Position numbers and translations under genes: made by a program
Part shown: positions 1 through 3,619 of the stretch, piece by piece
Layout of the letters: each line of letters begins with the position of its first letter
Position numbering within the stretch: the first letter of the stretch is position 1
Origin: Dehalococcoidia bacterium
GTDB taxonomy: Bacteria > Chloroflexota > Dehalococcoidia > UBA3495 > JAAXIE01
Direction of reading: 5' to 3'
DNA length: 5,225 nt
NCBI GenBank assembly: GCA_012270525.1
Contig: JAAXIE010000234.1
Coordinates: 1-5,225, forward strand
The notes under the pieces: model-generated
What the model was told of the DNA's origin: nothing
Databases searched by the model: none
What the model saw: the letters and a program-made list of their open reading frames with translations, nothing else

Positions 1-677
1 GAGAAGAAGGGCACGCCCGCCTCTCCCGCTACGGCCCGGGCAAGCAATGTCTTGCCCGTTCCCGGCGGCCCGACCAACAGGACGCCCTTCGGTATCCTCG
101 CGCCCAGCGACAGGAATCGTTCGGGGTACTTCAGGAATTCGACAATCTCTTCCAGTTCGTACTTGGCCTCTTCTACACCAGCCACATCACCGAAGGTGAC
201 GTTGGGTTTGTTGACCACAAAGAGGCGAGCCCGGCTCCGTCCGAAGCTCAGCGTCTGGTTGTTGCTGCCTTGAGCTTGGCGCATCATGAACAGGATCAAT
301 GCGCCGAAGAAGATGAGAGGCAGGAAGCTGATGAGCACCCGGAAGAAGCTGCCGAAGCCGCCGGAGCCCTTGTGGATTATCTCGATGGGGGTGTCTTTGA
401 GAGAGACGCCCTCGCCCTGAAGAAGCTCCTCGATGTCAGCATTCTGGCCGATGCGGCTGGTGTACTCCTCACCGCTGGTGGTGACGATATTCAGCTTCTC
501 CCCCGACACCTCTAACTCGCGGATCCGTGGCGGGTCGGCCGCAGCGTCGGCTATGACGGCACTCAGGGGCTTCTCCGAGCCACCGCCCCTTGGGATGAGA
601 ATGTAGAAGATGGCGATCACCGCAATGATCACCAGCAGGTAGATAAACCCGCTCCTCATCCACCTTCCGCTGCCCAT
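1..677 (-). CDS. ftsH: ATP-dependent zinc metalloprotease FtsH, N-terminal part (runs off the window start)
   Basis: FtsH is a membrane-anchored AAA+ protease that extracts and degrades membrane and misfolded proteins as a hexamer. The reading frame gives 225 complete residues. A short N-terminus is followed by a first membrane segment (about 11-29, [18 protein letters not shown]). An extracytoplasmic domain spans about 30-107. A second membrane segment lies at about 112-132, with the family's FF..L.SFLPL..F pattern. The AAA+ domain begins near 160 with [13 protein letters not shown] and reaches Walker A GPPGTGKT at 203-210. Walker B, the SRH and the HEXXH zinc site lie beyond the window. The ATG at 677 is chosen because AGGAAG sits 5 nt upstream; an ATG at 659 is the alternative and would shorten the N-terminus by six residues. 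It is probably transcribed alone from the promoter at 718-746. Identification is firm; only the exact start is uncertain. Confidence 0.96.
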   Translation of the reverse strand, partial: MGSGRWMRSGFIYLLVIIAVIAIFYILIPRGGGSEKPLSAVIADAAADPPRIRELEVSGEKLNIVTTSGEEYTSRIGQNADIEELLQGEGVSLKDTPIEIIHKGSGGFGSFFRVLISFLPLIFFGALILFMMRQAQGSNNQTLSFGRSRARLFVVNKPNVTFGDVAGVEEAKYELEEIVEFLKYPERFLSLGARIPKGVLLVGPPGTGKTLLARAVAGEAGVPFF

Positions 678-717
678 GCTACTTCCTGGGTACCTCTCCG
701 TATGGTCGTTCTACGCC

Positions 718-746
718 ATACTATGACGCTTTGACGCGAAAAGCAA
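718..746 (-). promoter_or_regulatory. Candidate sigma-70 promoter for ftsH
   Basis: On the minus strand TTGCTT (746-741) and TAGTAT (723-718) are separated by 17 bp, giving four of six consensus matches in the -10 box and a weaker -35 box. The predicted transcript start is about 35 nt before the ftsH ATG. A GCGTC direct repeat (GCGTCAAAGCGTC) lies in the spacer. The call rests on motif and position only. Confidence 0.4.
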
Positions 747-841
747 ATCGGGGCCGTACGCTGCCGACCCCCAACTGTTTCCCAGTGTACCACACACAAC
801 CACTCCAAGGCCAACGGCTTCTGCCATCTGTCAACGCGGAG

Positions 842-853
842 GCACCGCGGTGC
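842..853. repeat. 12-bp perfect palindrome GCACCGCGGTGC
   Basis: The sequence reads identically on both strands. It lies in the 250-base gap between ftsH and the protease remnant, about 165 bases before the ftsH start codon. It could be a dimeric regulator site or a short hairpin in RNA, but no second copy was found here. The rest of the gap shows nothing that reads as a gene. Confidence 0.35.
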
Positions 854-900
854 TGTCGCAGGGCGCAGGTAGGACGAGAAGAGGCCTAAGCAAGCCGTAT

Positions 901-940
901 CGCGGACTCTTCGCTGGGAAGTCCAGCTTAGGAGTCCTCG
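901..940 (-). terminator. Nested hairpin covering the stop codon of the protease remnant
   Basis: An outer stem pairs 904-909 (GGACTC) with 932-937 (GAGTCC), extended by two more pairs past one mismatch. After a small internal loop, an inner stem pairs GCTGG (913-917) with CCAGC (923-927) around a 5-base loop. The TAA stop of the protease frame (930-928) sits in the internal loop. No T-run follows on the minus strand, so this is not a classical intrinsic terminator. It may be a 3'-end stabilising or weak termination structure, or a scar of the event that truncated the gene. Confidence 0.4.
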
Positions 941-1704
941 CATTGCCCCTCCATGTCCAGAGCGACATGGTCGTCGGTAAGATCGTCTTCGCAGTGAGCC
1001 GCCGTGGAGATACCCTGGTTGTTGCCGTCTGATACAACGAACCCGGTGGTGCATTCAGGATCCCCCTCGTACTTCAGTCCCTCACCGCCCCAGTGCTTGG
1101 TGGAGCCAAGGTCAATCAGCAAGGGCCCTTTGTAGTCCATTTCCTTGACCTCGACAGGGACCTGACTGGTTAGACCGTGTAACTTGGACTTGGCCACCCC
1201 TCCCAATCGCATAAGTGTCGTTTGCTTCGAGTCGACATTCTCTAGCTGCACCTCGGAGACTATCCTACCGGAGGCTGAGTCAAACCCTGTGGCAGCGTCC
1301 CTCACGTCCGAGTCATTCCGAAGGGCGAGATGGATGGCTGTTACGGCCTTAGTGATGTCTTCCTGCTTATATCCCTTATGGATATCGAGGGTAACATCCA
1401 CGCCCGAGTCGTCCTCGAACGAATCTATCGGAATCTGGGCAGCCGCAGGTATGCCGTCCTTGAACCAGATCTCACCCGCTCTCGCATGAGCCACGGAGCC
1501 GGGAGCAGCCCTCTCCACTTCCTGTACCAAGAGAGCGAAGTCGTTGTGCCAGCCGTAAAGAGCCGTGGCCTCCTCGACCATGATCAGGTCCCTCTCTGCC
1601 ATGGTCTGCATATCCTGTGCCGGTGCCGTCTGCTCCTCGTCCACCGAGGAGCTAGTACCCATGAACCCCAGCCCCAATAGTAAGGCAACTAAGCCTAGCA
1701 GCAT
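928..1704 (-). CDS. Secreted S1-family (trypsin/streptogrisin-like) serine protease, truncated after the catalytic His; probable pseudogene
   Basis: The frame encodes 258 residues from the first ATG. Residues 1-15 are a signal-peptide core (MLLGLVALLLGLGFMG). A pro-region follows at about 40-190, with YGWHNDFALLVQEVE and the AVTAIHLALRNDSDVRDAATGFDS...GRIVSEVQ pattern seen in propeptides of bacterial chymotrypsin-fold proteases. The mature domain begins near 193. It has the paired cysteines CTTGF (Cys218) and STAAHC (Cys238) flanking catalytic His237. The frame then ends at MEGQCEDS. The catalytic Asp and the GDSGG serine motif are absent, and none is found in the other frames down to ftsH. 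As it stands the product cannot be an active serine protease. The ATG at 1704 has no ribosome binding site and would leave almost no charged n-region. A perfect AAGGAGG lies further upstream, before an in-frame ATA at 1734. The family call is from motifs; decay is inferred. Confidence 0.75.
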   Translation of the reverse strand: MLLGLVALLLGLGFMGTSSSVDEEQTAPAQDMQTMAERDLIMVEEATALYGWHNDFALLVQEVERAAPGSVAHARAGEIWFKDGIPAAAQIPIDSFEDDSGVDVTLDIHKGYKQEDITKAVTAIHLALRNDSDVRDAATGFDSASGRIVSEVQLENVDSKQTTLMRLGGVAKSKLHGLTSQVPVEVKEMDYKGPLLIDLGSTKHWGGEGLKYEGDPECTTGFVVSDGNNQGISTAAHCEDDLTDDHVALDMEGQCEDS

Positions 1705-1771
1705 CGCTTTTCTGGGTTGTGTGAGGAGCGATATCGTAGGATCCTCCTTGGAATGCTCTCTGGCAACGCAT
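1652..1771 (-). CDS. Possible 39-residue upstream ORF overlapping the protease start in another frame
   Basis: ATG at 1771 is preceded by AGGAGGTG (1788-1781) with a 9-nt spacer, an excellent ribosome binding site. The frame begins MRCQRAFQGGSYDIAPHTTQ and stops at TAG (1654-1652). It is offset by one base from the protease frame, and an AAAA run lies at 1708-1711 near where the frames would need to join. Three readings are possible: a short regulatory uORF, the true protease start separated by a one-base indel, or chance. I do not recognise the peptide. Confidence 0.3.
   Translation of the reverse strand: MRCQRAFQGGSYDIAPHTTQKSDAARLSCLTIGAGVHGY
1743..1749 (-). promoter_or_regulatory. Perfect Shine-Dalgarno AAGGAGG 8 nt before an in-frame ATA
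   Basis: On the minus strand AAGGAGG (1749-1743) is followed after 8 nt by ATA (1734-1732), in frame with the protease. Reading from ATA would give ten extra residues, ISLLTQPRKA, which supply the Arg-Lys n-region expected before the hydrophobic core. No ATG, GTG or TTG lies in frame between this site and 1704. The original start was therefore probably ATG at 1734, now ATA. Whether ATA still works as a weak start is unknown. Confidence 0.5.
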
Positions 1772-1820
1772 AAGGGCTCGCACCTCCTATCCCTTGTGCG
1801 ACATGGAGCCTATCACGTTC

Positions 1821-1850
1821 ACTATAGCAGCAATCTATGGACTATATCAA
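1821..1850 (-). promoter_or_regulatory. Strong sigma-70-like promoter for the protease remnant
   Basis: On the minus strand TTGATA (1850-1845) and TATAGT (1826-1821) each match the consensus at five of six positions, with an 18-bp spacer. Transcription would start near 1814. The transcript would carry both upstream Shine-Dalgarno sites and then the protease frame. The promoter is well preserved although the gene it serves is broken. Confidence 0.55.
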
Positions 1851-1922
1851 TGTAATGCGGACAGACCATCAGTAACTTCCTGCAAGGCAGCGAGCATACC
1901 GGGTCATGTGCATCATCCACCG

Positions 1923-2082
1923 GTGTCATGGATCACGCCTTTGCCACCTGACACGTGTTATGCAAATGACAGGCTACCCACTTTGGGCTGGCCTCCCACC
2001 AGCATTTGACACCATACGTGGTTACCCGTAGGATATGCTCGTTTTAGTGCGTATGCAGGCGGACGTCAAATAGGGCGTGTCA
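1923..2082. promoter_or_regulatory. Cluster of TGACAC/GTGTCA hexamers in the divergent promoter region
   Basis: GTGTCA occurs at 1923-1928 and 2077-2082, and TGACAC at 1949-1954 and 2007-2012. The copy at 1949 is part of a near-palindrome around ACACGTGT (1951-1958). The copy at 2007 overlaps the -35 box of the plus-strand promoter. A related TGACAG lies at 1967-1972. This may be an operator array for a regulator of the DsrE operon, the protease, or both. The stretch 1855-2117 otherwise shows no believable gene. Confidence 0.35.
2006..2034 (+). promoter_or_regulatory. Candidate promoter of the DsrE-family operon
   Basis: A perfect -35 box TTGACA (2006-2011) is followed after 17 bp by TAGGAT (2029-2034, four of six matches). 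Transcription would start near 2041, giving a leader of roughly 77 nt before the first gene. The -35 box overlaps one of the TGACAC hexamers, which would suit repression by a bound protein. Confidence 0.5.
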
Positions 2083-2117
2083 TCGCCTCCAGATGCAACA
2101 CCAGGGAGGACTGTACC

Positions 2118-2453
2118 TTGGCCCAGTATGTTCTCGTTGAGTCCAGGGACCCGTTCGAGTACGCCGACACGAACTATATGTACAGCACGGCGGGCGATTT
2201 GGCAGCTAGGGGGAACGAAGTTACCCTCTATCTCATTCAAAATGGTGTCTTCTGTGCTCGGAACGGAGTGCGGAACAACCCGCTAGCCGCCCTCCGGCAG
2301 AATGCCCCCTCGGTCCGGGTGGAAGTGGACGACTTCTCGTTGCGGGAGCGTGGCATCCCCTCCGGCGGACTGGTAGAAGGCGTCACCGTATCGAACGTGG
2401 ACAACCTGGTCGACCTGCTGGTGCAGGAAGGCAACAAGATCGTCTGGCACTAG
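2118..2453 (+). CDS. DsrE/DsrH-family small protein, first gene of a three-gene operon
   Basis: The product has 111 residues and starts at TTG, supported by AGGGAGGA with GGAGG 8 nt upstream; no ATG gives a better start. It is a soluble, cytoplasmic-type protein with the DsrE-like alpha/beta layout. It has an N-terminal strand (QYVLVESRDP), then a helix leading to RGNEVTLYLIQNGV. A single cysteine, Cys46, sits in NGVFCARNG. The second half contains VEVDDFSLRERGI and ends DLLVQEGNKIVWH; a terminal Trp-His region recalls DsrH/TusB-type proteins. Family members trap or pass persulfide sulfur on a cysteine within hetero-oligomers. Cys46 is the only candidate here. The gap to the next gene is 24 nt, consistent with one mRNA. 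The family is fairly sure; the subunit equivalence and the substrate are not. Confidence 0.85.
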   Translation: MAQYVLVESRDPFEYADTNYMYSTAGDLAARGNEVTLYLIQNGVFCARNGVRNNPLAALRQNAPSVRVEVDDFSLRERGIPSGGLVEGVTVSNVDNLVDLLVQEGNKIVWH

Positions 2454-2477
2454 GCTCCATTTCTCGGGAGGACTTCA

Positions 2478-2867
2478 ATGGCGAAACTGACCATAGCCCT
2501 TATGGACTCGCCCTACGAGTCGGGCACCACCACCAGTGCCCTGCGCATCGCCGACGCTGCGGTGCGGAAGGGGCACGAAGTGAACGTGTTCGCCTACGAG
2601 GGTGCCGTGTCACTGACCATGGCCGAGCAAAAGGCCCACCCCAATCCGGTCAAAGGCACATCGGTGGAAGAGCAACACCATCCCACCACCTCTTCATGGG
2701 TGGCAGGGCTGCTTGCCACTGGCAAGGTGGACTGGATTAACTGTGGCCTCTGCGTGGACGAGCGTGGGTCGGGGAACTGGATCGAGGGCGCACGACGTGG
2801 CGGCCCTCCAGACCTGCTCAAATGGTCCACCGAGAGCACCAACACCCTAATCATGGGCACCAAGTAG
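2478..2867 (+). CDS. DsrE-family protein with a CxxC motif, second gene of the operon
   Basis: The product has 129 residues and starts at ATG with GGGAGG 6 nt upstream. The DsrE-like fold is indicated by the N-terminal strand KLTIALMDSPYES, the helix ALRIADAAVRKGHEV and the strand NVFAYEGAV. A His-containing linker follows (EEQHHPT, 65-70), then WINCGLCVDERG, with Cys89 and Cys92 at the position where DsrE/TusD proteins carry their active cysteine. The C-terminal part, GARRGGPPDLLKW...TLIMGTK, is typical of the DsrE branch. The CxxC pair could hold a persulfide or form a redox disulfide; that is inference. Its stop codon overlaps the ribosome binding site of the third gene, so the two are probably translationally coupled. 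Of the three, this is the most likely sulfur-carrying subunit. Confidence 0.87.
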   Translation: MAKLTIALMDSPYESGTTTSALRIADAAVRKGHEVNVFAYEGAVSLTMAEQKAHPNPVKGTSVEEQHHPTTSSWVAGLLATGKVDWINCGLCVDERGSGNWIEGARRGGPPDLLKWSTESTNTLIMGTK

Positions 2868-2876
2868 GAGGTCGGG

Positions 2877-3260
2877 GTGGCATCGATTCTTTCTATAGTC
2901 GAGCGAGCATACCACGGCACCATCGAGGAGCAGGACGACACGATCCTGTGGGTAAGCCATATGCTGAAGAACGCAGGGGCCGATCTCTCGGTACTCTTGC
3001 GGGGTAACGCGGTCAACTATGGCGTGATGGGGCAGGACGCCACCGGGCTCAAGTTCGGCGACGTCGAAATGGAGGTTGCCCCCACCCTGGACACGGACAT
3101 AGTCAACCTAGTGAGTGCTGGCATCCCCACTTATGCCGTCAGAGAAGATCTGGAAGAGCGAGGTATACGACGAGAGGAGTTGGCCGAGGGACTGCAAATC
3201 ATCGACCGTGGTGAAGTCGCGGCCCTCTACGACTCTCACGACTCCATCTGGCACTGGTAG
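2877..3260 (+). CDS. DsrE/DsrF-like protein without cysteine, third gene of the operon
   Basis: The product has 127 residues and starts at GTG. AGGAGGT (2866-2872) lies immediately upstream and begins inside the stop codon of the second gene. The protein opens ASILSIVERAYHGTIEEQDD. It continues with a strand-turn segment, GADLSVLLRGNAVNYGVMGQD, characteristic of DsrE-like folds, then the helical part IVNLVSAGIPTYAVREDLEERGI. It ends DSIWHW, echoing the Trp-His end of the first gene product. It contains no cysteine at all, so it cannot carry sulfur itself and more likely has a structural or partner-binding role, as the DsrF/TusC subunit is thought to have. A hairpin starts at the stop codon. 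Family membership is likely; the equivalence to DsrF is inferred. Confidence 0.84.
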   Translation: MASILSIVERAYHGTIEEQDDTILWVSHMLKNAGADLSVLLRGNAVNYGVMGQDATGLKFGDVEMEVAPTLDTDIVNLVSAGIPTYAVREDLEERGIRREELAEGLQIIDRGEVAALYDSHDSIWHW

Positions 3261-3279
3261 GGGGACACAGGTTTCCCCC
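3260..3279 (+). terminator. Hairpin at the end of the DsrE operon, possible weak terminator
   Basis: GGGGGA (3260-3265) pairs with TCCCCC (3274-3279) around an 8-base loop, directly at the stop codon of the last operon gene. No T-run follows, so intrinsic termination would be inefficient and some read-through toward gltB is possible. Confidence 0.4.
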
Positions 3280-3311
3280 TCATTCCGTCCTGCGAGACGA
3301 GAGGCCCCCGT

Positions 3312-3369
3312 TTCTGGAGGTCTTTCCGCTGTTTGATGAAGGCCGTCACAGGGATTGAGACCTTCAGGA
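3312..3369 (+). other. Long-stem hairpin in the leader region before gltB
   Basis: The segment 3312-3323 (TTCTGGAGGTCT) pairs with 3358-3369 (AGACCTTCAGGA) over 12 positions, including two G-T wobbles, and encloses a 34-base loop. Inside the loop CTGT (3329-3332) can pair with ACAG (3348-3351). The stem is longer than expected by chance in such a short gap. It could be a structured RNA leader or a transcript-end structure of the preceding operon. Confidence 0.4.
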
Positions 3370-3384
3370 CCCTCGCAAATTGCC

Positions 3385-3432
3385 CGCCGACGCGGCGTTT
3401 CCGAATTCCGACTTGGCGCAGGACGGAAAACG
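3385..3432 (+). other. Two mutually exclusive hairpins (possible switch) before gltB
   Basis: A compact stem pairs CGCCG (3385-3389) with CGGCG (3393-3397) around ACG and is followed by TTT, resembling a small terminator. A second stem pairs CGTTTCCG (3396-3403) with CGGAAAACG (3424-3432) with one bulged A. The two share bases 3396-3397, so they compete at the junction. This is the geometry of an attenuator, but no known riboswitch consensus was recognised. Confidence 0.3.
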
Positions 3433-3460
3433 TACAAGATAACGGAGGACCAGTACTGAT

Positions 3461-3619
3461 ATGGACGATGCCCTAGGTGTGCAATGCAGCCTGTGGCCTG
3501 AATTATGCATCTGGGGCCCTAGAGGACTACACATATCGCTTTACCCCTCTTATAATACCCACTTGGATTTGGACCAGGAGTACCCAGTTGCCCTTTTACC
3601 CATATCCATCCCTTGGTAA
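3461..3619 (+). CDS. Possible 52-residue small ORF between the DsrE operon and gltB
   Basis: ATG at 3461 is preceded by GGAGG (3444-3448) at a long 12-nt spacing. The frame runs 52 codons to TAA at 3617-3619, just four bases before a possible GTG start of gltB. The peptide starts MDDALGVQCSLWPELC and contains three Trp, two Cys and several Tyr residues. It has no recognisable domain. The gltB promoter -10 box lies inside it, which argues against strong coding constraint. It could be a leader peptide or simply an open stretch. Confidence 0.25.
   Translation: MDDALGVQCSLWPELCIWGPRGLHISLYPSYNTHLDLDQEYPVALLPISIPW
3528..3556 (+). promoter_or_regulatory. Promoter of gltB with a perfect TATAAT
   Basis: TACACA (3528-3533, four of six matches to the -35 consensus) is followed after exactly 17 bp by TATAAT (3551-3556). 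The predicted transcript start is near 3563. The leader would be about 25 nt if translation begins at TTG 3588, or about 61 nt if it begins at GTG 3624. Confidence 0.55.

Noticed and set aside
831..1037. Minus-strand frame that might continue the truncated protease after a frameshift.
   Set aside because: No catalytic Asp context or GDSGG-like serine motif appears in it, so it does not restore the protease.
656..1054. Minus-strand open frame of 132 codons overlapping the end of the protease and the ftsH start.
   Set aside because: It is rich in Arg and Trp, has no recognisable domain, overlaps the protease coding frame and the ftsH promoter, and does not continue the protease similarity.
1184..1680. 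Two plus-strand open frames (1184-1489 and 1330-1680) opposite the protease.
   Set aside because: They are antisense shadows of the protease frame, which has clear signal peptide, propeptide and His-motif features.
1794..2009. Plus-strand open frame of 71 codons starting at TTG.
   Set aside because: It overlaps both divergent promoters, has no ribosome binding site, and its composition is not protein-like.
3322..3361. A 40-base stretch beginning CTTTCCGCTG and ending GGGATTGAGAC, resembling the ends of some CRISPR repeats.
   Set aside because: Only one copy exists in the window, no spacer-repeat periodicity follows, and no cas gene is present. It is better explained as part of the hairpin at 3312-3369.
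2594..3437. Minus-strand open frames opposite the DsrE genes (2594-3016 and 3108-3437).
   Set aside because: They lie antisense to well-supported family genes, lack ribosome binding sites and show no domain.
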